A DNA stretch of 6,796 nt from Clostridiales bacterium UBA1446 (GTDB lineage Bacteria; Bacillota; Clostridia; Oscillospirales; Oscillospiraceae): assembly GCA_002329245.1 (NCBI GenBank), contig DCTG01000098.1, positions 15,198-21,993 of the forward strand. Direction: 5' to 3'. Under the pieces are notes generated by a model. The model was not told the origin of the DNA, searched no databases, and saw only the letters and a list, made by a program, of their open reading frames with translations. How positions within the stretch are numbered: the stretch's first letter is position 1; each line of letters starts with the position of its first letter. The position numbers and the translations under genes were made by a program. Shown in pieces: positions 1 through 6,796 of this stretch.

Positions 1-21
1 AGCCAACTGAGCTATGCCGCC
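1..21 (-). tRNA. tRNA gene, 5' end only (possibly tRNA-Met)
   Basis: Read on the minus strand, bases 21 to 1 give a 7-base acceptor arm (GGCGGCA), the T8-A9 linker, a D-stem strand GCTC and a D-loop start AGTTGGC. This is the invariant layout of a bacterial tRNA 5' half. The rest of the gene, including the anticodon, lies beyond the left edge, so the identity cannot be read. From memory, the acceptor and D-arm resemble elongator tRNA-Met of Clostridia, but this is a guess. A perfect-consensus promoter lies 30 bp upstream, which fits a stable RNA gene. Confidence 0.8.
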
Positions 22-50
22 ATAAACCTCTTTTTTGCGAGGCAAGGAAT

Positions 51-79
51 ATTATATGGTATGAAGCTTTAATTGTCAA
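51..79 (-). promoter_or_regulatory. Perfect-consensus sigma-A promoter of the tRNA gene
   Basis: On the minus strand the -35 box TTGACA (79 to 74) and the -10 box TATAAT (56 to 51) are separated by exactly 17 bp. All twelve box positions match the sigma-70/sigma-A consensus. The start point would fall near 44, giving a leader of about 23 bases before the tRNA. The promoter sits just after the groEL terminator, in the same direction, so the tRNA is transcribed independently of groESL. Confidence 0.9.
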
Positions 80-160
80 CTGCTTTTTTACGGGTTATGT
101 TTTCCTGTTCGGAAGAAGTGCGTTTCCCCGCTTTGCACTCTGAAGCGGAAAGGAATCCCC

Positions 161-196
161 CAAAAAACGGGGCGGCGCGTAAATCTGCGCCGCCCC
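161..196 (-). terminator. Intrinsic terminator of groES-groEL
   Basis: On the minus strand a perfect 10-bp GC-only stem, GGGGCGGCGC (196-187) with GCGCCGCCCC (178-169), encloses an 8-base loop and is followed by G and six T (168-162). It begins 24 bp after the groEL stop codon, where an operon terminator is expected. It separates groESL from the downstream tRNA promoter. Confidence 0.95.
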
Positions 197-220
197 AAGA
201 GGGTAAAAAACAAAGGAGGA

Positions 221-2243
<2,023 letters not shown>

Positions 2244-2247
2244 ACTA

Positions 2248-2276
2248 ATAATAAAGCAAGGACTGCCTTTCCGCAA
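2248..2276 (-). promoter_or_regulatory. groESL sigma-A promoter
   Basis: On the minus strand, TTGCGG (2276-2271, 4 of 6 consensus) and TATTAT (2253-2248, 5 of 6) are 17 bp apart. The start is predicted near 2241-2242, at the edge of the CIRCE palindrome, leaving a leader of about 90 bases to groES. The DNA upstream of the -35 box (about 2277-2335) is A/T-rich and might act as an UP element. A vegetative promoter overlapped by CIRCE is the usual groE arrangement in Firmicutes. Confidence 0.88.
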
Positions 2277-2344
2277 GTTTTAAAATAGGCACAATAATCC
2301 TGAATTAGCTTAAAAATGAAAAGGAATGAAATATTAGCTGATTC

Positions 2345-2367
2345 ACAGCGCTGATAACGCTGTTTTT
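2345..2367 (+). terminator. Short hairpin with T-run, plus-strand orientation (weak)
   Basis: ACAGCG (2345-2350), a 7-base loop and CGCTGT (2358-2363) form a 6-bp stem followed by TTTT on the plus strand. It lies immediately after the stop codon of the minus-strand lipid kinase gene. For that gene the T-run is on the wrong side (an A-run precedes the hairpin and no U-tract follows), so it is not a standard terminator for it. It could block antisense transcription or protect the mRNA 3' end. It may also be chance. Confidence 0.3.
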
Positions 2368-3315
2368 CTAAGAATTTCTATGAATATCATACTGGGAAGG
2401 AGGAGGCCAGGAGAGGCATTTCGGATAGAAAAAGCGCAGCTTCCGGTCGGAAAGTTTGCAGGTAATTTCCTTTGCCCGGATTTCCTCGCCGTCTAGGTTA
2501 ACCCGGCTCTCCCGGTCGCAAAGGATGCGCATTTCCCGGCCCCGCAGGCTTGTGATAATGTGGGGGTAGTCCTTTGCCCTCCCCTGGGCATAGTGCTTAA
2601 CCACCCTGATCGCCGTCAGGCGCGAGACGGCCTTGACGATCAGAAGATCAAGGAGCCCGTCGTCCGGGCGCGCTTCGGGTGCGGGGTGAAAGCCTCCGCC
2701 GTACCACTGCCCGTTGCAGGCGCACAGAAGCGTAAAATCGCCTGAAAACCTTTGTCCGTCCACCTCTACCTCGTAAGGGCGGTGAATCCCTTTAATAAAA
2801 TTAGAGAGAAGCGAAAGCTGATAGGCCATTGTGCCGCTGACAAAAGGCAGGCGCTTGAAATCGACCATGCCCAAACCGATCCTTGCGTCAAGCCCCACGG
2901 AACAGATGTTGACGGCGAAGCGCCCGTTGCACTCCATCAAATCCAGCTCGGTTTCTTCAGCGTCCAACAGTTGTTCCGGCGTAAAGAAAGCGGCCGCGTC
3001 AGGTCCGAATACTTTGACAAAATCGTTTCCGCTGCCGATCGGAATGTGCGTAATTGCGACATGCGGGTAGAGAGCCGCTCCGTTCACGGCCTCGTTGAGC
3101 GTGCCGTCTCCGCCGCAGGCGTAGACCCGCAGCGGGATGCCCCGTTCGGCCTCGCGCTGCACCGCAAGGGTTGCGTCCCCCCGCCCTTTTGTCAGGACGG
3201 AGGAAAAATCGAGGCTTTTCCCGGAAAACGATTCCTCCGCCTGTTTGAGCAAAGCGCGGCTCCGGTCGGTTTTTCCGGCAGCGGGGTTAATCACGAAAAG
3301 GTGCCTTGTTGTCAT
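2368..3315 (-). CDS. YegS/BmrU-type lipid kinase (diacylglycerol kinase family), 315 aa
   Basis: Predicted ATP-dependent kinase of membrane lipids. Relatives phosphorylate diacylglycerol (recycling it to phosphatidic acid) or similar lipids at the inner face of the membrane. The N-terminal catalytic fold shows FVINPAAGK (7-15), the nucleotide-binding GGDGTLNE (68-75) and IPIGSGNDF (91-99), all hallmarks of the DAGK catalytic domain. The C-terminal beta-sandwich half includes GGGFHPAPEARPDDGLLDL and, near the end, VNLDGE, also typical. Length is normal for the family. The start at 3315 is chosen because the conserved N-terminal strand begins directly after it and AAAGGA lies 8 bases upstream. 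The frame stays open for 90 more codons into the preceding methyltransferase gene, but that part is not protein-like. It lies 112 bp after that gene without a clear promoter of its own, so co-transcription is likely. The exact lipid substrate cannot be told from sequence. Confidence 0.9.
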   Translation of the reverse strand: MTTRHLFVINPAAGKTDRSRALLKQAEESFSGKSLDFSSVLTKGRGDATLAVQREAERGIPLRVYACGGDGTLNEAVNGAALYPHVAITHIPIGSGNDFVKVFGPDAAAFFTPEQLLDAEETELDLMECNGRFAVNICSVGLDARIGLGMVDFKRLPFVSGTMAYQLSLLSNFIKGIHRPYEVEVDGQRFSGDFTLLCACNGQWYGGGFHPAPEARPDDGLLDLLIVKAVSRLTAIRVVKHYAQGRAKDYPHIITSLRGREMRILCDRESRVNLDGEEIRAKEITCKLSDRKLRFFYPKCLSWPPPSQYDIHRNS

Positions 3316-3427
3316 CCATGATATCCTTTCGATGCGGTGAAAAGAGCGGGTATTTCGATCGCCTCTTGTTCCCGCGGGTAAGAGTATGGCGGAGAGAAGG
3401 AGAAATTTGCCTGCCGCAAAGGCGGGC

Positions 3428-4549
3428 TTATCCGTTTTCGTACATATACAGGTTGCATTTGAGCATGCCGTTGTAAAGCTTTCTGCGTTTCTTCGCCTCG
3501 CGGCCGAAGGCGCGCTCAAACTCCGTGTGGGAAGAGAGGATGAAGAGCTTCCAACCGTGCGGAAGACGGCCGGCAGCCTGCCCAAACGAGCGGTATAATC
3601 CTTCTGCTTCCGCCCGCTCCATCATACGCTCGCCATAGGGGGGATTGGTTACAACCCTGCCGTAGGGCGTGTCGCGGAAAAAGGAAGCCGCGTCGGCAAC
3701 GGAAAAACGAATCAAGTCCGAGACGCCTGCCTTCCGCGCGTTCTCGCGGGACTGTTCCACCGCCGCCGCGTCGATATCTCCGCCCCAGATATCGTATTGG
3801 CCGCTGTATTCCCGCCCCCGGGCTTCTTCCGCCGCGTCCTTCCAGCAGCGGAAGGGGATGCTCTCCCATTTCTGGGCGGAAAAGCTTCGGTTAAGACCGG
3901 GGGCTATATTCTTGGCGATCAGGGCGGCTTCGATGGGGATGGTTCCCGAACCGCAGAAGGGATCGCAAAACGGATCCCGCCCCCGGAACCGGGAAAGGAG
4001 AACCAAACCGGCAGCCAATGTTTCCCGAAGCGGGGCGGCTCTGCCCACCGCGCGGTAACCCCGTTTGTGCAAACCGGCGCCTGAGGTATCCAGGTACAAG
4101 GTTGCGGTATCCTTCATGATGGAAAACTGTATCTGATACAAAGCGCCGGTCTCAGGCAGCGTCGCGGTGCCGAACTTTGCCCCCAGCCGCGAAACGACGG
4201 CTTTTTTCACGATCGACTGGCATGCGGGAACCGCGTGAAGCGCGGAGTTTAAGCTGTGGCCTTTTACGGGAAAAGCGGCGTCCGGCGGAAGATAATCCTC
4301 CCAGGGGAGGGCGCGCGTGCCCTCGAACAGCGCGTCGAAGGTCTGCGCGGGAAAAGAGCCGAGCGTAAGCAGCACGCGTTCGGCGCAGCGCAGGTTCATA
4401 TTTGCGCGGGCAATGTCGGCCGCGCTGCCGGAGAATAAAACGCGTCCGTTTTCGGCCTGCACTTCCTTCATGTCAAGACGTTTCAGTTCATCGGCCACCA
4501 AGGCTTCCAGTCCAAAAAGACAGGGAGCCGTCATTCGGAGAGATTTCAT
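3428..4549 (-). CDS. THUMP-domain class I SAM-dependent RNA methyltransferase, RlmL/YpsC family, 373 aa
   Basis: Predicted to methylate the exocyclic N2 of a guanine in 23S rRNA (the E. coli RlmL N-terminal half makes m2G2445), using S-adenosylmethionine. The N-terminal part (about 1-155) matches the ferredoxin-like plus THUMP RNA-binding region of the family (APCLFGLEALVADEL at the start). A linker GLHKRGYR (159-166) leads into the Rossmann methyltransferase domain, with the SAM-binding motif DPFCGSGTIPIEAAL (196-210), the acidic loop GGDID (256-260) that binds the ribose, and the catalytic TNPPYGERM (301-309). All key motifs are intact. The protein lacks the second (RlmK-like) methyltransferase domain of the E. 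coli fusion, as is normal in Firmicutes. The start at 4549 follows AAGGTGGT 6 bases upstream; an ATG five codons in is a weaker alternative. Its own promoter lies just upstream, and the lipid kinase gene follows. Confidence 0.93.
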   Translation of the reverse strand: MKSLRMTAPCLFGLEALVADELKRLDMKEVQAENGRVLFSGSAADIARANMNLRCAERVLLTLGSFPAQTFDALFEGTRALPWEDYLPPDAAFPVKGHSLNSALHAVPACQSIVKKAVVSRLGAKFGTATLPETGALYQIQFSIMKDTATLYLDTSGAGLHKRGYRAVGRAAPLRETLAAGLVLLSRFRGRDPFCDPFCGSGTIPIEAALIAKNIAPGLNRSFSAQKWESIPFRCWKDAAEEARGREYSGQYDIWGGDIDAAAVEQSRENARKAGVSDLIRFSVADAASFFRDTPYGRVVTNPPYGERMMERAEAEGLYRSFGQAAGRLPHGWKLFILSSHTEFERAFGREAKKRRKLYNGMLKCNLYMYENG

Positions 4550-4573
4550 ACCCGCACCACCTTAATGTGAATG

Positions 4574-4602
4574 AGTATATCTTATTTTTCCGGAAGCCGC
4601 AA
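4574..4602 (-). promoter_or_regulatory. Sigma-A promoter of the RNA methyltransferase gene
   Basis: On the minus strand, TTGCGG (4602-4597) and TATACT (4579-4574, 5 of 6 consensus) are 17 bp apart. Transcription would begin near 4567, leaving a leader of under 20 bases that contains little beyond the ribosome binding site. The -35 hexamer and spacing are the same as in the groESL promoter. It probably also serves the lipid kinase gene. Confidence 0.85.
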
Positions 4603-4697
4603 CCAAAAATGCGTTCTGAGCGGCTCGCTTTCTTTAAACGGGTGATGCAATATGCCCAATTCGTGCAGATACTGCCCGGATTGGTTCAAATAAGTGC

Positions 4698-4718
4698 GGG
4701 AAATAGCGGATATTTCCC
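4698..4718. repeat. Perfect inverted repeat upstream of the NfeD/stomatin promoter
   Basis: GGGAAATA (4698-4705), five bases, and TATTTCCC (4711-4718) form a perfect 8-bp dyad. It ends 23 bp before the -10 box of the plus-strand operon, so it directly borders or overlaps the -35 region. It may be a regulator binding site. A T-rich stretch follows on the plus strand, so a weak terminator is the alternative, though no plus-strand gene precedes it. Confidence 0.5.
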
Positions 4719-4738
4719 TATGTTTTTTCTCGCGCCTA

Positions 4739-4747
4739 TGGTATACT
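4739..4747 (+). promoter_or_regulatory. Extended -10 promoter of the NfeD/stomatin operon
   Basis: TATACT (4742-4747) is preceded by TG at 4739-4740, one base away, making an extended -10 element. The -35 position (around 4719-4724, TATGTT) matches the consensus poorly, which is common for extended -10 promoters. Transcription would begin near 4754, about 50 bases before the first start codon. The weak -35 next to an inverted repeat suggests possible regulation by a DNA-binding protein. Confidence 0.65.
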
Positions 4748-4803
4748 AAGGCTATAAACCCGTGTGACAGGCCCAAATATGCAATTGCTTGGGAGGGGTT
4801 TTT

Positions 4804-5292
4804 ATGAATATGAGTATTATCTGGCTGATCGCGTTCATTGCGTTTTGTGTTCTGGAAGCTGCAACTTTGGGACTTACCTCCATTTGGTTTGCCGCAGGCG
4901 CGCTGGCGGCCTTGATTATTTCCGTATTGGACGGCCCGACCTGGCTGCAAATCACAGGCTTCCTGGTCGTATCCTTCCTTGCGATGCTGCTGATTCGTCC
5001 GTTGGCAAGGAAATATCTGACCCCGCGAAATACGCGGACGAATGCCGACCGGGTAATCGGTACCGAAGGCGTTGTCACGGAAACGATCCGGAATCTTGAC
5101 GGAGTCGGCTTAGTCTCTGTGGGAGGAAACGTCTGGACGGCCCGGTCTGATCACGGAGAAGTGTTGGAAAAAGGGACGCTGGTCCGCGTTTTGCGGATTG
5201 AAGGGGTCAAGGTCTATGTGGTTCCGGTGGAACAGAATGGGCTTGCGGAGGAAAATCAGGAATTGATTGCGAAAGGAGAGCAGGAAAAATGA
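4804..5292 (+). CDS. Short NfeD-family membrane protein, 162 aa
   Basis: Small integral membrane protein that, by family knowledge, works with an SPFH/stomatin partner in membrane microdomain organisation or membrane protein quality control; the molecular role is not settled. Residues about 4-66 form two or three hydrophobic segments (4-22, 23-43, 46-66) with the acidic residue Glu18 in the first. Residues about 84-142 match the C-terminal soluble OB-fold (NfeD/YbbJ-type) domain: GTEGVV, VSVGGNVWTARS, GTLVRVLRIEGVKVYV. There is no ClpP-like protease domain, so this is the short form. The ATG at 4804 is chosen because GGAGG at 4792-4796 lies 7 bases upstream; an ATG two codons later and a TTG at 4789 are less likely. 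The stop overlaps the next start by ATGA, indicating translational coupling with the stomatin-like gene. Confidence 0.92.
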   Translation: MNMSIIWLIAFIAFCVLEAATLGLTSIWFAAGALAALIISVLDGPTWLQITGFLVVSFLAMLLIRPLARKYLTPRNTRTNADRVIGTEGVVTETIRNLDGVGLVSVGGNVWTARSDHGEVLEKGTLVRVLRIEGVKVYVVPVEQNGLAEENQELIAKGEQEK

Positions 5293-6251
5293 GCATCTTG
5301 CAGTCCGTAGGGGCATATTTCATTTGGATCGTGCTTGCGCTGATCGTATTGATTATCTTAGCGAAAAATATCATTATCGTGCAGCAGTCAAAGGCATATG
5401 TCATTGAACGTTTGGGCGCGTTTCATTCGGTTTGGGGTGTCGGAATCCATTTTAAAATTCCGTTTATTGAACGGGTGCTGAAGGTCGTATCCCTGAAGGA
5501 ACAGGTGGCGGATTTTCCGCCTCAGCCGGTCATCACGAAAGATAACGTCACCATGCAGATCGATACGGTTCTTTACTTCCAGATTACGGACCCGAAACTG
5601 TATGCGTACGGCGTCGAGCATCCGATGTCCGCGATTGAGAACCTTTCCGCAACCACGCTCCGAAACATTATAGGCGACTTGGAATTGGACCAATCGCTGA
5701 CCTCGCGCGATATCATCAATACCAAAATGCGCATCATCTTGGACGAGGCAACCGATCCCTGGGGAATCAAAGTAAACCGTGTCGAACTGAAAAACATCCT
5801 GCCCCCGCGTGAAATCCAGAACGCCATGGAGAAGCAGATGAAGGCGGAGCGCGAGAGGCGCGAATCCATTCTCCGTGCGGAGGGGGAGAAGGCCAGCCAG
5901 ATTCTTGTGGCGGAAGGAGAGAGGCAGTCCGTCATCCTGCGCGCCGACGCCGCCAAGCAGGCTAAAATTATGGAAGCGGAAGGCCAGGCGGAAGCAATCC
6001 TGAAAGTGCAGCAGGCGCTTGCGGAGTCTCTTAAGCTGCTCAACAACGCGAACCCGAACGAACAGGTCATTAAGATCAAGGCGCTGGAAGCGTTCCAGGC
6101 TGCGGCCAACGGGAAGTCCACAAAAATTATCATTCCCTCGGAGATTCAGGGGCTTGCAGGATTATGCGCTTCCGCGAAAGCTTTTTTTGATGAGGACCCC
6201 GAGCAAAAGTCCAAAAAACCCGCCGCGCCCGCGGAAGGAAACAAGGGCTGA
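5289..6251 (+). CDS. SPFH/Band 7 stomatin-like protein (QmcA/slipin type), 320 aa
   Basis: Membrane-anchored scaffold protein of the stomatin/prohibitin superfamily, which oligomerises and marks membrane microdomains. An N-terminal transmembrane anchor spans about residues 8-30. The SPFH domain follows (about 30-190), with VQQSKAYVIERLG, FKIPFIERV, SLKEQVADFPPQPVITKDN and a late GIKVNRVELKNILPP, all diagnostic for this family. A charged Ala/Glu/Arg-rich coiled coil (about 175-245, AERERRES, AEGEKASQ, AEGERQS, AEGQAEA) serves oligomerisation. A short polar C-tail rich in Lys, Pro and Ala ends the protein. Length is typical for QmcA-like members. AAAGGAG at 5272-5278 lies within the end of the NfeD gene and the start overlaps its stop (ATGA). 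This pairing is the widely conserved NfeD-stomatin operon, so the two products probably form one complex. Confidence 0.95.
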   Translation: MSILQSVGAYFIWIVLALIVLIILAKNIIIVQQSKAYVIERLGAFHSVWGVGIHFKIPFIERVLKVVSLKEQVADFPPQPVITKDNVTMQIDTVLYFQITDPKLYAYGVEHPMSAIENLSATTLRNIIGDLELDQSLTSRDIINTKMRIILDEATDPWGIKVNRVELKNILPPREIQNAMEKQMKAERERRESILRAEGEKASQILVAEGERQSVILRADAAKQAKIMEAEGQAEAILKVQQALAESLKLLNNANPNEQVIKIKALEAFQAAANGKSTKIIIPSEIQGLAGLCASAKAFFDEDPEQKSKKPAAPAEGNKG

Positions 6252-6310
6252 AAACCTACTTACCCCGACGCAGCCGGCCGGAAACAAGCATTATATTTGG
6301 GAATAAAAGA

Positions 6311-6348
6311 GGGCTGCTTTGCGCTTTTCGGCAAAGCAGTCCTTTTTT
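6311..6348. terminator. Bidirectional intrinsic terminator between convergent genes
   Basis: A 12-bp stem, GGGCTGCTTTGC (6311-6322) with GCAAAGCAGTCC (6331-6342), with one G-T pair, has an 8-base loop and is followed by six T (6343-6348) on the plus strand. It ends the NfeD/stomatin operon 59 bp after the stop codon. On the minus strand the same stem is followed by TCTTTTATTC, so it can also end the hydrolase transcript. The T-run overlaps the hydrolase stop codon (6347-6349). Confidence 0.92.
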
Positions 6349-6796
6349 ATTCTCGCAGCCGGTCCTCCAGCCAATCCAAGATGTCCGCATAAACCTGCTC
6401 CCGATTGCTCTCATGAAGCATTTCATGCCGTCCCTTCGGGTAAAGCCTTACCGTAACGTCGGTGCAGCCCGCCCTCCGGAAGGCGTTTGCGGTGCGGTTT
6501 ACGCCGCGGCCAAAACCGCCTATGGGGTCCCGGGCGCCGGAGAGCAGCAGGATGGGAAGCTGTCGGTTCATTTTCATGAGATTTCTCGGGGATTGATTGA
6601 AACGGATGCCGTCCAACATCTCTGAGAAGAGGCCCGCGGTCGGAAGAAATCCGGTGAGCGGATCGTTTCTGTATTCGTCGACGGCGGCCTTGTCGGAAGA
6701 AATCATGTCGATCATGGCGCCGTGCAGCATCACTGTCCGGTTTCGGGAAGTGCAGGTGAGCTGCATCAGCCGGGGGCTCCGGTAACGGCCGCCATG
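6347..6796 (-). CDS. Alpha/beta hydrolase (S33 / lysophospholipase-like), C-terminal 149 codons, 5' end beyond the window
   Basis: C-terminal part of an alpha/beta-fold hydrolase resembling bacterial monoacylglycerol lipase/lysophospholipase proteins (serine aminopeptidase S33 superfamily), which hydrolyse esters of lipids or small molecules. Two of the three catalytic residues are visible: the acid in LSGARDPIGG and the histidine in YPKGRHEMLHE, followed by the typical closing helix NREQVYADILDWLE. The nucleophile motif GxSxG should lie upstream, outside the window. The frame is open without a stop to the right edge (HGGRYRSPRL precedes the first ATG at 6766), so that ATG is internal, not the start. 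The cap region reads LTGFLPTAGLFSEMLDGI. The stop codon lies in the tail of the shared terminator, so there is essentially no 3' untranslated space on this side. The natural substrate cannot be inferred. Confidence 0.9.
   Translation of the reverse strand, partial: HGGRYRSPRLMQLTCTSRNRTVMLHGAMIDMISSDKAAVDEYRNDPLTGFLPTAGLFSEMLDGIRFNQSPRNLMKMNRQLPILLLSGARDPIGGFGRGVNRTANAFRRAGCTDVTVRLYPKGRHEMLHESNREQVYADILDWLEDRLRE

Noticed and set aside
128..148. CCGCTT / AAGCGG inverted repeat between the groEL terminator and the tRNA promoter
   Set aside because: Only six paired bases with a 9-base loop and no T-run; no function supported.
3371..3378. CCCGCGGG palindrome between methyltransferase and lipid kinase genes
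   Set aside because: Eight-base GC palindromes are expected by chance in GC-rich DNA, and no T-run or promoter element accompanies it.
3316..3585. 90-residue N-terminal extension of the lipid kinase
   Set aside because: It overlaps the 3' end of the methyltransferase gene, is not protein-like, and the conserved kinase N-terminus begins right after the ATG at 3315 with a good ribosome binding site.
3516..3869. Second minus-strand frame inside the methyltransferase gene, and similar overlapping frames elsewhere
   Set aside because: These lie in alternative frames of clearly functional genes, with compositions typical of shadow frames and no independent start signals.
4582..4722. Minus-strand stretch that translates into plausible protein-like sequence ending FWLRLPEK
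   Set aside because: It has no usable start codon with a ribosome binding site, its longer reading runs antisense through the NfeD gene, and it overlaps the methyltransferase -35 region. A decayed gene remnant cannot be excluded; a protein search with the last 40 codons would decide.
4789..4803. TTG start 15 bases upstream of the NfeD ATG
   Set aside because: It overlaps the GGGAGGGG ribosome binding site that serves the ATG at 4804.

Overview
The window reads as an ordinary stretch of a moderately GC-rich Gram-positive chromosome, most likely a Clostridia member (Oscillospiraceae/Ruminococcaceae-like). The evidence is a groES-groEL operon under a CIRCE operator (the HrcA target typical of Firmicutes), strong AGGAGG-type ribosome binding sites, sigma-A-type promoters with 17-bp spacing, and the GroEL sequence style. 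The assignment below phylum level is inference from sequence style, not from a search. There is no CRISPR array, insertion sequence, phage gene or toxin-antitoxin pair that I can support.

Left part (1-2276, all minus strand). Reading along the minus strand: a groE promoter, a CIRCE element lying exactly at the predicted transcript start, groES, an 18-bp gap, groEL, and a strong intrinsic terminator. A perfect-consensus promoter (TTGACA, 17 bp, TATAAT) follows and drives a tRNA of which only the first 21 bases are in the window. The GroES/GroEL pair forms the folding chamber for cytosolic proteins, and CIRCE/HrcA ties its level to heat stress.

Middle part (2277-4602, minus strand). A THUMP-domain 23S rRNA guanine-N2 methyltransferase of the RlmL/YpsC family has its own good promoter. 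It is followed after 112 bp by a YegS/BmrU-type lipid kinase (diacylglycerol kinase family), probably read from the same transcript since I see no convincing separate promoter. No classical terminator follows the lipid kinase on its own strand; there is only a short hairpin whose T-run faces the other strand.

Right part (4603-6348, plus strand). A divergent region of about 250 bp holds the methyltransferase promoter, a perfect 8-bp inverted repeat and an extended -10 promoter for a two-gene operon: a short membrane NfeD-family protein and an SPFH/stomatin-like (QmcA/slipin) protein, overlapping by ATGA. These two families are well-known partners in membrane microdomain organisation. The operon ends at a strong hairpin terminator that also serves the convergent minus-strand gene at the right edge, a 5'-truncated alpha/beta hydrolase of the lysophospholipase/S33 type.

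I found no clear candidate for a new biological system. The most interesting signals are regulatory: an extended 15-bp-arm CIRCE positioned as a 5'-terminal mRNA hairpin, and an uncharacterised inverted repeat next to the NfeD/stomatin promoter.
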